A stretch of 64,000 bases of DNA from Athripsodes cinereus (GCA_947579605.1 OX388314.1:3534001-3598000), one strand, 5' to 3'; counted from the first letter of the stretch, positions 9,862 to 19,194 are shown. Translations and numbers: made by a program. Notes: generated by a model not told the origin, from the letters alone.

Positions 9862-12650
9862 TTAGTTTAAGTTTTTATCAACCAAAATGGTGTTGTATTA
9901 GATTTAGTTTTGACAACCCTTCATGACGTTCGTGTTTCCCTCTCGGACGATCCCCTTTTTGCTATTGATCCTCACCATCCTCCTTTGGACATCCGACTAT
10001 TAACTGATCCACCCCTCTCTCCTAATGCCAACACTGCTGACATTAATGTTAAGAATTTTTATAAAGCAGATTTTTCCTCAATTAATAATCATCTTTTGTC
10101 AATGAACTGGAATGATGTGTTTGTTCATGGGAATGTGGACGCTGATATTGACTCCTTTTACACGATTATTAATGATCTTATTGATCAATATGTACCAATT
10201 CATAAACAATTTAGATCCACTTATCCTGCATGGGTGAGTGCGGAGTTAAAGTCATTGATTTCTGAGAAGAAGTCTGCTCATATCCAATATAAGCTAACAA
10301 ACTCTGTTTCAGATTATGTAAGGTTTTCAGATCTTCGTAAGAGATGTAAAAAATTGTCAACAACTCTATATGGTAATTATATATCTGAGACGGAGATGTC
10401 ACTTACTAGTAACATAAATCTGAAGAACTTTTGGAGGCATGCTTCTTCTCTCACCCCTTCTTCCCGAGGAGATGTGGGAGCTTCTCTTCCTAATGAAATG
10501 TTTTATGGTGACAGAAGCGCAATAACTGATGAGACGAAGGCAGACCTATTGGCGAATTTCTTTGCTAGTGTGTATCGACAGTTTTCGTCTCCTGTTCATA
10601 ACCTCAGTAACGAGGATACTCTTGGACGATGTGTAAACATCCCACAATTTCGTGTGGAGGAACAGGTGGTTTACAATATGCTTTCGTCTATTGACGTTTC
10701 AAAGGGTCCTGGCCCTGACGCTATCCCACCTATCTTCGCTCGGGCTTGTGCTTCTTCACTCACTTATCCTCTTACTCGGCTCTTTAATTTATCTCTTGAT
10801 TTGGGGGTCTTTCCATCCATTTGGAAGTTTAGTTATTTGATCCCAATATTCAAGAAGGGTGATAGGAGCAGTGTTGAGAACTATCGTCCTATTTGTTTAT
10901 TATCGACACTGGGTAAACTATTTGAGAGGATCGTTCTTCACTACATCGTTCCTCATGTTTCTCCCACTATCTCTCGTAAGCAGCACGGTTTTATTTCAAG
11001 CAGATCCACTGTTTCGAATTTGGTACTTTACAGCGATTTTTTGACTACGTCATTGGCCGGGGGAAGTCAGGTTGACAGCATATACACTGATTTAACCAAG
11101 GCCTTTGACACGGTTAGTCACCCTGTGCTAGTTTATAAACTTGAAAGGTTGGGAATCTGTGGTAATCTTCTTCGTTGGGTCGAGAGTTACCTATCGGGAA
11201 GAACTCTTGCTGTAAGGGTGGGAGGTGTCGTATCTCGTGTTTTCGTTTCTATCAGCGGTGTCCCACAAGGGTCCCACCTTGGACCAATTCTTTTTAACAT
11301 TTTTATTAACGATATTGTGAATGATCTGAATGGGGTCGAGGTTCTTCTATATGCTGATGATCTCAAAATGTATAGGGTCATAAAAAACATTGATGACTGC
11401 AAGGTACTACAAAATAACATAGACTTAATATCTGCTTGGTGTCATAAAAATGGTTTGATGTTGAACACTAACAAGTGCAATGTCATAAGATTTGCTAAAA
11501 CTAGAAGTAGAGTCTTGTTTAATTACACCCTGGATGGAGTCGCTCTTGAGGCCGTTAGTGAGGTGCGTGATTTGGGTGTATTATTTGATGACGGTTTATC
11601 CTTCACCGGGCATATATCAAGTGTCGCGGACAGAGCTTTTCGGATGTTGGGCTTCATTATACGCATTTCCAGAGACTTCAAAAACACATATACCCTTAAG
11701 ATTCTCTTCCAAGCCTATGTTAGAAGTCAGTTGGAATATGCATCATCAGTGTGGTCCCCTTATTATGGTGTGCATATACATACTATAGAGAGGGTTCAAC
11801 GCAAATTCATGCGTTATATTAACTTTCGGTTAGGCATCCCATATGTTGACTTCTGTTATGAACATCTTTTGCTGGAGCTTCGAATGTCTAAATTGTTTGA
11901 CAGGCGTGTCCTGTTGGACATGATTCTTTTATACAAAATTGTAAATTCATGTTTTGATTGCCCGGAGCTCCTTTCATTGCCCAATTTTCATATCCCTGAT
12001 CGTCCTACTAGACAGAAAATTTTATTTAAAGAATCAAATACTCGAACCAATTACCAGAGACATTCCGTCATTAATCGTCTACACATGCTTGGAAATAGAT
12101 TTATCGATGTATTGAATTTGGATTTGTTTTTTGAAGGTGATTATGTAATGAAAGATAAAATAATCAAATATTTTAATCAGACTTATTTTGAAATTGTAAA
12201 TAATCAATAAATGTATATTGTCCTGATCATTCTATGCTTCGTTTGTTTATTTAGTGTCGGTTTTATTTTTGCGTAAATTTTATTATATATGCGCTGTTTG
12301 ATTTGTTTTACAAGTGTTGTTTTTGATTCATAAACTTTTTTGGATAAAACTAAATGAAATAAATTAGATGTGATTAATTAATTTGAATAAGTAATATTTG
12401 AACATGTGTCAGGAATCATTTTATTGTGTTGATATAAACTTTTGGTTTTCTATTGTTGTGTATACTTGTATGGATTTGGAACACTATATTTTTGATCGAG
12501 TATGTATTGTAATTGTGGTCATTTTATTGTTTTTATATTTGTGTATGTATTTTTGTTTTGGTTTTTAATTCATTGATATTGTCAACTATAATGATTATGT
12601 AATAAAAGGCATATTGCCGTATATTCATGATTAAATAAATAAAAATAAAT
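9862..12650 (+). mobile_element. Jockey/CR1-type LINE, 5' truncated
   Basis: A non-LTR element containing the last part of its endonuclease, a complete reverse transcriptase frame, a 3' untranslated region of about 430 bp and an (AAAT)n tail after 'ggcatattgccgtatattc'. It is 5' truncated within the endonuclease domain, as usual for target-primed insertions. The flanks are copies of one tandem repeat ('ctatttcgctaaacc' left, 'atatttctcgaaaaag' right), so a target-site duplication cannot be separated from the satellite itself. An unbroken long frame in a truncated copy suggests a fairly recent insertion. Confidence 0.88.
9871..12210 (+). CDS. LINE ORF2: endonuclease remnant plus reverse transcriptase
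   Basis: The frame is open from just after a stop at 9868-9870; no ATG marks a genuine start because the element is truncated. The first codons match the end of an APE-type endonuclease ('NGVVLDLVLT', then 'HHPPLDI', containing the conserved histidine before PPL). The reverse transcriptase follows with 'LIPIFKKGDRSSVENYRPIC', 'TDLTKAFDTVSH' (catalytic Asp), 'SGVPQGSHLGPILFNIFIND' and the YADD box at 11350-11361. The C-terminus has 'RSQLEYASSVWSPYYGVHIH'. There is no RNase H or zinc knuckle. Without a complete endonuclease it could not insert autonomously. Confidence 0.85.
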   Translation, partial: VFINQNGVVLDLVLTTLHDVRVSLSDDPLFAIDPHHPPLDIRLLTDPPLSPNANTADINVKNFYKADFSSINNHLLSMNWNDVFVHGNVDADIDSFYTIINDLIDQYVPIHKQFRSTYPAWVSAELKSLISEKKSAHIQYKLTNSVSDYVRFSDLRKRCKKLSTTLYGNYISETEMSLTSNINLKNFWRHASSLTPSSRGDVGASLPNEMFYGDRSAITDETKADLLANFFASVYRQFSSPVHNLSNEDTLGRCVNIPQFRVEEQVVYNMLSSIDVSKGPGPDAIPPIFARACASSLTYPLTRLFNLSLDLGVFPSIWKFSYLIPIFKKGDRSSVENYRPICLLSTLGKLFERIVLHYIVPHVSPTISRKQHGFISSRSTVSNLVLYSDFLTTSLAGGSQVDSIYTDLTKAFDTVSHPVLVYKLERLGICGNLLRWVESYLSGRTLAVRVGGVVSRVFVSISGVPQGSHLGPILFNIFINDIVNDLNGVEVLLYADDLKMYRVIKNIDDCKVLQNNIDLISAWCHKNGLMLNTNKCNVIRFAKTRSRVLFNYTLDGVALEAVSEVRDLGVLFDDGLSFTGHISSVADRAFRMLGFIIRISRDFKNTYTLKILFQAYVRSQLEYASSVWSPYYGVHIHTIERVQRKFMRYINFRLGIPYVDFCYEHLLLELRMSKLFDRRVLLDMILLYKIVNSCFDCPELLSLPNFHIPDRPTRQKILFKESNTRTNYQRHSVINRLHMLGNRFIDVLNLDLFFEGDYVMKDKIIKYFNQTYFEIVNNQ

Positions 12651-12985
12651 ATATATTTCTCGAAAAAGATCCACAGAGCATGGATCCTTATTACAAATAA
12701 TCGATCCAGTAAAAACTTACTTCAAAAATATTTCGCGAACAAGATCCAAAGATCGTGGATCCCTGTTGCAAAATATTTGATACAGTAAATATGTTCCATA
12801 AAATATTTCGCCAACAAGATCCACAGAGCATGGGTCCCTTTTGCAAAATATTCGATCCAGTAAATAAGTACTACAGAAATATTTCGCGAACAAGATCAAC
12901 AGACCATGGATCCCTATTGCAAAATATTCAATGCAGCGAATTCGTACTACAAATAATTCAAGGATCTTTATTGCAAAATTGTTTT
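12651..12985. repeat. 76-bp minisatellite, about 4.3 units
   Basis: Units begin near 12651, 12727, 12803 and 12879, plus a partial one. The shared core is 'atatttcgcgaacaagatcc', then 'acagagcatggatcc', 'ctattgcaaaatattcgat' and 'ccagtaaataagtacta'. Units differ by roughly 10-20 percent. Degenerate copies lie at 9400-9861 and 15295-15575, so the array once extended on both sides of the LINE. I see no coding potential. Confidence 0.85.
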
Positions 12986-13008
12986 GTTAGTATTAATGAT
13001 GAAAAGTT

Positions 13009-13164
13009 TTGCATAAAATAGTTGCCGTGTCATTTAATATCAAAAGGTTTGATTTTTTTTCCATTGCTAAACAAAATTCGACATCCGAGTGTGATAAGTC
13101 AGAAATTGACGATTACATGCACATCATGCAAAAGTGTAAACAAAATAAACCTCTCGTAGTGAAT
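13009..13164 (+). pseudogene. Unknown open frame, part 1 (interrupted by an RTE LINE)
   Basis: The frame over 13009-13164 includes 'SECDKSEIDDYMHIMQ' and has a protein-like mix of charged residues. It is cut at 13164 by an RTE LINE flanked by an 8-bp duplication. Beyond the insertion (from 13640) the same frame continues for 19 more codons before a stop at 13697-13699. That continuity across an insertion suggests an ancestral coding sequence, though the total is short. The family is not recognised. 'tttttttttccattgctaaacaaaa' just upstream (13050-13075) contains a T-rich tract like a splice acceptor region. Confidence 0.35.
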
Positions 13165-13631
13165 GTATGCAAGCGAAACTTGGACGTGGTTGAAAAAGGA
13201 TGAGAGTGGAATAAATGCTGTGAAGATGCGTTCACTGAGAAGAATGGTTGGTAAAACGTTGCTAGATAGAGTGAAGAATGAGGATATCAGGAGAATGAGC
13301 GGATGTGAGAGGAGTGTTGTGGACAGAATGCGTGTTAACAAGTTGAGATGGTTTGGACATGTTGAGCGAATGCAAGATGAAAGGATGACGAAGAGGATGT
13401 ATTTATCTGAAAGAAGGGGTGTGAGGAAGCGCGGACGTTCAAGAACCACGTGGCTTGATCACGTGGACCAAATTCTTAAGGACGGACGCGTGCTAAGTAA
13501 GAGAAATCAGCGTGCATGTATGAGAAACTGGATGAATGTAGAGGAAGCGTAAGAAGTATGTAAGGATAGATCTATATGGCGTTCCGATCTCTCTGCCTAC
13601 CCCTCCTGGGACATGGCGTGAGGATATACTA
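13165..13631 (+). mobile_element. RTE-like LINE, C-terminal fragment
   Basis: A 5'-truncated RTE-type LINE. The frame 13163-13552 encodes the C-terminal block 'YASETWTW', 'MRSLRRMVGKTLLDRVKNED', 'LRWFGHVERMQDERMTKRMY' and 'RKRGRSRTTWLDHVDQIL', followed by the 'DLSAYPSWDMA'-like end after one stop. The repeat tagtgaat flanks it (13157-13164 and 13632-13639). Relatives lie at 16644 (minus), 23570 (plus), 35447 (minus) and 52105 (plus). Confidence 0.82.
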
Positions 13632-13639
13632 TAGTGAAT

Positions 13640-13699
13640 AGGATCGAGCATGATGTATTTTTATCTTCAGCTGTTTTGAAAAAATGTAACAAATCGTAA
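13640..13699 (+). pseudogene. Unknown open frame, continuation after the LINE
   Basis: In frame with the segment ending at 13164 once the LINE and one copy of its duplication are ignored; it ends at a TAA (13697-13699). See the entry at 13009. Confidence 0.3.
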
Positions 13700-13792
13700 A
13701 GAATAAGAAAAATAGAAACAACGTTTCTTGGCTGGCGACAAAAGAAATTTGCCTGAGAAAAGATTTTCCACACTCATTATTTATCATTATTT

Positions 13793-14074
13793 ATGCGGGA
13801 AAATTTTGATGAAGATTTCGAAGAAATAGACATAAAAAAATATTCACGGCCAATATTTGAACTCAAATCAACAATGATGACAAAACTTTGGCCAAATGTA
13901 AAAGAAACTCCAGAGGCGAAATTAAAAGACCTCAAAGCCATGATGCATCTTATTCCAAACGATGCGAAAGATTTTTATAAAAAACTAAGAGGTAGCACTT
14001 CAATATTTGATGATATAGATGGATTTTCAGGTGAGCCAGACTTTGAAATCGAAGATGAGGAAATATCTCAATAA
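13793..14074 (+). CDS. Unknown acidic 93-residue frame
   Basis: ATG-started frame with an amphipathic, protein-like composition: acidic start 'NFDEDFEEIDIKKY', a middle 'LKDLKAMMHLIPNDAKDFY' that looks helical, and an acidic end. A block of the type '...LIPxxxxxFYxxL' followed by an acidic tail resembles the C-terminus of some uncharacterised transposon-associated proteins, but this is an impression, not a match. It lies 93 bp beyond the frame ending at 13699 and 18 bp before the target-site copy of the next LINE. It may be the last exon of the same broken gene. Confidence 0.35.
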   Translation: MRENFDEDFEEIDIKKYSRPIFELKSTMMTKLWPNVKETPEAKLKDLKAMMHLIPNDAKDFYKKLRGSTSIFDDIDGFSGEPDFEIEDEEISQ

Positions 14075-14105
14075 ATGAAAATCATTTTTCTATTTATTAC
14101 TATTT

Positions 14106-14910
14106 TATTCTTCTTCTTAGTCAGCCATCTCTCCACTGCTGGATGTAGGCCTCTTCCAAACTTTTCCAATCGTCGCGGTTCTGTGCCCTCTGTATCCATT
14201 TCCTTCCCGCAATTGGAGTAATGTCGTCAGTCCATCTCTTTTGCGGTCTGCCGATGCTTCTTTTGCTACTCCATGGTCGCCATTTGAGGATTCTAGGAGT
14301 CCATCTACCGTCGTTTCGTCTCGCAACATGACCCGCCCACTGCCATTTAAGCTTTGCAACACGATCCATAATATCTGTGACTTTTGTTAGGTGTCTGATG
14401 TCTTCGTTTCTAATTTTATCTCTCATGCTCACCCCTAATATTCGTCTTTCCATAGATATTTGTGAGCATTTTGGTTTGTGGACACTTGCTGCAGTTAGCG
14501 ATATGGTTTCTAGTCCATACTGGAAGGATACATGTTTCGTAGACTTTTTTCTTTAGGTTTCTTGGGATATCTTTACTGGTGAGAATATGTTTCAATTTTC
14601 CAAGTGCTGCCCAGCCCAGACCTATTCTTCTGGGTATCTCTGCAGTTTGGTTTTCCTTTTCAATTTTGATCTTATGTCTAAGGTAAATGTATTCATTTAC
14701 TGCCTCTATGTATTTGTTGTCAATTGTTAGGCTCTCGTTTGTTGGACTCAATATTTTTGTCTTACCTATGTTCATCTCTAGACCAATTTTTAGAGAGGTT
14801 TCATGGAGCTCTTTTATCATATTTTTCAGCTCATCAATATTCTCACTCACCAGTACAATATCGTCAGCAAAACGTAGGTGGTTTAAGTACGTTCCATCAA
14901 TTCTGATTAT
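14106..14910 (-). mobile_element. RTE (BovB-like) LINE, 5' truncated, with 13-bp duplication
   Basis: Bounded by the perfect repeat tttattactattt (14093-14105 and 14911-14923). On the minus strand it starts inside the reverse transcriptase ('HLRFADDIVLVSENIDEL', catalytic FADD) and continues through 'GLEMNIGKTKIL'. After a frameshift near 14430-14460 it reads 'MRDKIRNEDIRHLTKV', 'LKWQWAGHVARRNDGRWTPR', 'GRPQKRWTDDI' and 'EEAYIQQWRDG'. The tail is (AAG)n. The frameshift disables the protein; the clean duplication shows a moderately recent insertion. Confidence 0.88.
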
Positions 14911-14923
14911 TTTATTACTATTT

Positions 14924-15294
14924 CATTATTTTTGTAGTAGGTAGGTATTTATGTTTTCAGTTTTATTTTATTAATTTTTTTTGAGTTTTTCCTTTCATGT
15001 TTTAATATTATTTTATGAATCTTAGTTGCATATTTTTCTTACATACAAAATAAATAAAACAACACTGAAAAATGACTTTCTTTACTTCCATATCTACTAA
15101 ATTAGCATGTGTGCACAACTGCATACATATCGTCATAAGGCCACGGATATAGAGGGAAGCTGAACAGTATTGTCAATGTCACTCATGTAGGTATATATGA
15201 GTACATATAAGTCACCTGCACACTTGATGATCTGTTATTTATAGTTATTGCGCTCTTGGTTTTAGTCATAGTAGCTAGTTGTGATCATAATAAT
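14924..15294. other. No gene seen
   Basis: AT-rich, nothing recognisable. Confidence 0.5.
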
Positions 15295-15575
15295 CGTCGT
15301 GGATCTTTTTTGCATAAATTTTGTACAAACAGATTGTAATTATGCAAAAAAGATCCACTGACAATTTTCTTGGATTTTTATTACATAAGAGCATATAATT
15401 TGTGTGCATTAAATGTGAACAAAAAAAATGAAGGAATATCCAGCAAATAATAAAACAAACCTAATTTTTTTTTTGTAATTTGTCTTACAAACGCGTTCAA
15501 ACTTTAACCTTTAATATCTCAATTCGACTGTTATGTGGATTGGATCTTGTTTGCAAAAGGCGGTCCAATTATAAA
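15295..15575. repeat. Decayed copies of the 76-bp satellite motif, both orientations
   Basis: 'gtcgtggatcttttttgcat' (about 15297) is followed by the inverted 'atgcaaaaaagatccactga' (about 15342), then 'cttggatttttattacata' and 'gtggattggatcttgtttgc' (about 15535). These are the same words as the array at 12651-12985, partly inverted. Confidence 0.45.
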
Positions 15576-15927
15576 TGGTTTTCTAATCAAATGAATTGAA
15601 GTAAATAAAATTCTTAATGTGTCTGTGCGGGCACACTTTAGTAGTCAGAGGGTTAACGGAAAACATTAAAATAAACATCAAATTCATCAAAATATTTTTA
15701 TAACATTTTAATACGACTGTAATAAGTCATCATGAATTTCTTCACTTCCTCTGAATCTGTTTTATACCATGGCCAACATTTTCCATATGTCCCAAGTTAA
15801 AACCCACCAGACAACACTAACCTAATTTCAGAACAAAACATAATAATGTATTATGTTCATACATATTCTATTTTCTTTGGTTGAGATAATATAACAAATT
15901 GGTTTAAAACCGGCTTCGCTTAAAAAT
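15576..15927. other. No gene seen
   Basis: AT-rich, nothing recognisable. Confidence 0.5.
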
Positions 15928-16333
15928 TATCATCACATCATGACAATCCATCCATAGAGGTAGTCAGCGGGCGAAATGCATGTGATATTTTTTTTTAAAG
16001 ATTTATGTGGGTTTCTGTTTTAAACCCAAATGAATCCTTATACACCTTTTACAGTAAGCCAAAAGCTTGTGTCGTGAAAGAGGAGTTTGCCTATGCCTGG
16101 GATCGAACCGCGGACCCCTTGTTCACGAGGCCGAGACTCTACCCCCAGGCTACCGACGAACTCTTTATGCATGCAAGTCATCCTCTCCGTGCCAATAAAA
16201 ATTAAGATGTCCAAGATGGGTTGCAAACATCATCCCTTAATTGAATCTGTTTTTTTGAATACCCATCTTTTACAGGGCACTCGAAAACTTACAGAATATA
16301 GTGGAAGACCAATTCTTCACTAGGTGCTCCTCG
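15928..16333 (-). mobile_element. SINE-A copy split by SINE-D
   Basis: Tail end 15928-15990 ('tatcatcacatcatgaca...gaaatgcatgtgata') and head part 16164-16333 ('gcatgcaagtcatcctctcc ... ggaagaccaattcttcacta') are two halves of one decayed minus-strand SINE-A. The 7-bp word atgcatg occurs at both break points and may be the duplication made by the SINE-D insertion. Confidence 0.6.
15995..16163 (-). mobile_element. SINE-D copy (tRNA-derived), nested
   Basis: On the minus strand the head (16156 down to about 16088) reads like a tRNA 5' region: A-box 'tagcctgggggtagag' and a perfect B-box 'ggttcgatccc'. It is followed by 'gacacaagcttttggctta', 'ggtgtataagg' and 'tgggtttaaaacagaaaccc'. The body and tail match 42192-42285 and the source sequence of the 45-bp minisatellite at 62299-62815. 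Confidence 0.72.
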
Positions 16334-16635
16334 AAATATTATGCTCAAATATACAATGTGAATATGTGTGTGTGGGTGTGTGTGATGACAATAATAATAA
16401 AATGAGCTTAATATTTTAGTTAGAAATATTTTGACAGCTTTGGTTCTTATAGTTGACGAAGAAAATGCTAATTGACTTATCTAGAATGAAGAATGACACA
16501 TGGATCTAGAAATAGGCTCATAATGGGCTAAAATTAACACATTCAACATGTTTAGTACTATTTAAAAATATTTCAAGCATTGAAAGTGAGCTGACTTTAA
16601 TATAGTTTTAGTTTTGAATGAATCTACATAATTAT
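16334..16635. other. No gene seen
   Basis: AT-rich with a short GT-rich run near 16360-16385; nothing else. Confidence 0.5.
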
Positions 16636-16643
16636 TGCATTTT

Positions 16644-17171
16644 ATACATACATACATACATACGATCACGCCGCTTCCCTCGCGGGGTAGGCAGAAAGGA
16701 TCGAGCGCCACTTCCTTCTATCCTTGCATACATCTTTCGCTTCCGTCACTGTCATACAATTCCTCATGCATGCTCTCCTGTTCAATGTGCTCAACACGTG
16801 ACTGTCCTGTAGGATTTGATTTAAATGATCTTGCCATTTAATCCTCGGACGTCCACGCCTCCGAGCACCATTCCTCTCAGCCAAATATATCTTCTTAGTC
16901 ATTCTGTCCTCACTCATTCTTTCAACGTGTCCAAACCATCTTAACTTATTTACATTCATCCTTGTTATTACCCCAACTTTCATTCCACATTCCTTTCGTA
17001 TATCACTGTTACGCACACGATCTCTCAGACTTTTACCACACATCCTTCTCAACGATCTCATTTCCACTGCATTTATGCCACTTTCATCCTTCTTTAACCA
17101 TGTCCACGTCTCGCTTGCATACATAAGTGTTAGCACTAAGATAGCAGAGTGCACCAACCTTTTAGCTGTGG
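16644..17171 (-). mobile_element. RTE-like LINE, C-terminal fragment, open frame
   Basis: Minus strand; the frame 17157-16666 is uninterrupted ('LTLMYASETWTWLKKDESG', 'LRRMCGKSLRDRVRNSDIRK', 'LRWFGHVERMSEDRMTKKIY', 'RRRGRPRIKWQDHLNQIL', 'WRSILSAYPAREAA'). The tail is a short (ATGT)n run (CATA repeats at 16645-16664). Flanking repeat tgcatttt lies at 16636-16643 and 17172-17179. It is better preserved than its relatives at 23570 and 52105. Confidence 0.85.
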
Positions 17172-17202
17172 TGCATTTTGCTACTATGTTTCAATACTCC
17201 GT

Positions 17203-17398
17203 TGGATCAACGGTAAAGAATAGGTATATCACTCTTTTCTGTGAAAGTTCGAATACCCTGTAAAAGACACAATTCAGCGATGAGGCATGCTACCCGAAAT
17301 TCGAAAGGTATTTTTTTGTATTAGTATACAGAGGATAATATGCGTGTTTATTATTTGCTGTTAATCCACTGGCTACCCCTTTTGTGGTATATAATGAT
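17203..17398 (+). mobile_element. SINE-A copy, decayed
   Basis: 'caacggtaaagaataggtat', 'ccctgtaaaagacac', 'aattcagcgatgaggc' and 'actggctaccccttttgtgg' occur in the right order, with a deletion in the B-box region and a diverged middle. A minus-strand head scrap follows at about 17486-17530. Confidence 0.6.
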
Positions 17399-17586
17399 AT
17401 ACTAATAATTTAAATGAACATATAGTTCTTACTTTCTCAAAACAACAACTCTTCGAAGTTTTTTACGAATAGTTGGTTAATTCACTTTACAGGGCACCCG
17501 AAAACATTTAGAAAAATTTGGTAATCCTATGTGGGTTAAGATTGGATTAATTATAATCTATGATTAATACTCCGTATTTTTTAAGC

Positions 17587-17941
17587 CATGGAGAGGCAAA
17601 TGCTAGGTATCAGCTTGAGAGACAAAATAAGAAATGAAACTATCCGACAAAAGACAAAAGTCGTTGACGTTGTTGATAAAGTCTCCAAGCTGAAATGGCA
17701 ATGGGCTGGTCATGTGGTAAGACGAGAGGATGGCAGATGGACTTCCAGAATTCTTGTATGGAGACCATGGGAGGACAAAAGAAGCGTAGGAAGACCCCAA
17801 AAAAGATGGGTTGATGATATTGTCCAGATGATGGAGAAACAGTGGAATCGTGTTGCTCGAGATAGGAAAATGTGGAAAAGTTTTGAAGAGGCCTATATCC
17901 AGCAGTGGAGAGAAGAAGGCTAGCAGTAAGTAAGTAAGTAA
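17587..17941 (+). mobile_element. RTE (BovB-like) LINE, C-terminal fragment with 13-bp duplication
   Basis: Frame 17588-17923 is open: 'GISLRDKIRNETIRQKTKV', 'LKWQWAGHVVRREDGRWTSR', 'GRPQKRWVDDI', 'EEAYIQQWREEG', then stop and an (AGTA)n tail (17923-17941). The perfect repeat gtattttttaagc flanks it (17574-17586 and 17942-17954). The family is the same as at 14106-14910 but the tail sequence differs. Confidence 0.88.
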
Positions 17942-17999
17942 GTATTTTTTAAGCAGTAACTTTTAAGTAAGCTTTTATATAATTGGAAAATTGGTGCAA

Positions 18000-18211
18000 T
18001 GTGAAGCACCCGGCAAAGAATTGGCCTCCCACTGTTTTCCGTAAGTTTGAGTTTCCCGTAAAAGGCAGGACTTCGAACTAAAAAAAAAATTTACATCTTA
18101 CGTTCAGCGATGAAGTTTGCACGCATCCAGAATAACTTGATTTTTTGTTAGCATGGAGGGGACGGTTTGTATGTTTGTTACATACGTGATATGCCGTGAT
18201 GATACAGTAGT
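18000..18211 (+). mobile_element. SINE-A copy
   Basis: Head 'gtgaagcacccggcaaagaa', 'gtaaaaggcaggacttcgaa', 'cagcgatgaagtttgca', and the end 'gatatgccgtgatgatacag' with a TAG start of tail. The 'ccagctg..ccccacttg' block is deleted. Confidence 0.7.
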
Positions 18212-18745
18212 TGCAAAATTAATTGGTACAAATATATAAAGTAAACGTAAATAAATTTCAGAAATGTTTATTTTTAAGAGAATGTTGAAAAAACTTGAAA
18301 GTAAGTAGGAACATTTATTTATACGAGCGAAAATCCAAATGTCCACATATCCAAAATGTCTCAAGTGTTCGGTACTTCGCTCCCATGAAAAAAGGAAAGA
18401 ATATAATTTATTTGAAATTGTTTCCAAGTGGTGCGGATAGATCCAACAGACAAAAACATTAATCACAAAGAGTGGATGACACGTGGAACCACCATAAGTG
18501 TAACCAGTAAGTAAAAAGTATATTATATTGATGTTGGGTAAACAATGATGACATCGTAACATCGATTTAAATAAAATTATTTCATTTAAAATCTCTCATA
18601 AGCATTTTGCATTCCACTCATATTAATATAATGTACTGTGCTGAGATAAATAAAATAAATAAATACTTGCAGTCAAGAGATCTCGAGTTCAAATCGCTGC
18701 TGAGCTATTTTTGATTCCCGATACAAGCTTGCCTTTAGTGATGCA
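18212..18745. other. No gene seen
   Basis: AT-rich. 'agatctcgagttcaaatcgc' near 18680 is a B-box-like word without a tRNA fold around it. Confidence 0.4.
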
Positions 18746-18760
18746 AATGCATTGCATATA

Positions 18761-19017
18761 AAGTTGATATTTTCAACCGACGGTACTTGGTGGAAATTCA
18801 TGTTGAATTAATTAAAATAAAACACTTATTTGTAGTATATCCACGGTGACTTTTTACTGGACGCGAGCCGGCTTTCAAGAGCTTCCGCTCTCATCATCAG
18901 GCTGGCGAAAAGCTCTTTTCGCCAGCCTGATGATGAGAGCGGAAGCTCTTGAAAGCCGGCTCGTGTCCAATGAAAAGTCACCGTGGATATACTACAAATA
19001 AGTGTTTTATTTTAATT
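18761..19017. mobile_element. Penelope-like foldback element with hammerhead-like core
   Basis: A 257-bp insertion flanked by the 15-bp repeat aatgcattgcatata (18746-18760 and 19018-19032). After a lead of about 45 bp ('gacggtacttggtggaaat') it is an almost perfect inverted repeat, arms 18807-18911 and 18916-19020 around a 4-base loop; the right arm runs 3 bp into the duplication. Each arm contains a hammerhead-like core. On the plus strand CTGATGA is at 18927-18933 and stem II is 18935-18940 with 18945-18950. GAAA is at 18951-18954, with a 3-bp stem III closing before TC at 18961-18962. Penelope-like elements are known to carry minimal hammerheads in their terminal repeats. Stem I is weak here, so self-cleavage is only inferred. 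Related pieces lie at 34440, 50218 and 56452. Confidence 0.6.
18927..18962 (+). ncRNA. Hammerhead-ribozyme-like motif
   Basis: Core CTGATGA, hairpin GAGAGC-GGAA-GCTCTT, then GAAA, then a short stem (A18954-T18961, G-C, C-G) and a predicted cleavage position after C18962. One extra T between CTGATGA and stem II, and a G-T closing pair, depart from the textbook core. The mirror copy lies on the minus strand in the left arm. Activity is unproven. Confidence 0.4.
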
Positions 19018-19194
19018 AATGCATTGCATATAGCTAAATGTGATGGTTTTCGGGGTGTATCGATAGGTTTATTTTAAACCTAGATACATACATATTTAAA
19101 TAAACTATATAATACAAACCTTCGAAAAAACTATATTTTACGAAATAAAAATACATGTAACTTTTCTATTTTTGAAGAGGTAACACTATGAAAG

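Noticed and set aside
13163..13552. A 129-residue protein that could be taken for a host gene (also 16666-17157, 17588-17923, 35468-35830)
   Set aside because: All are C-terminal ends of RTE-type LINEs with target-site duplications and tails.
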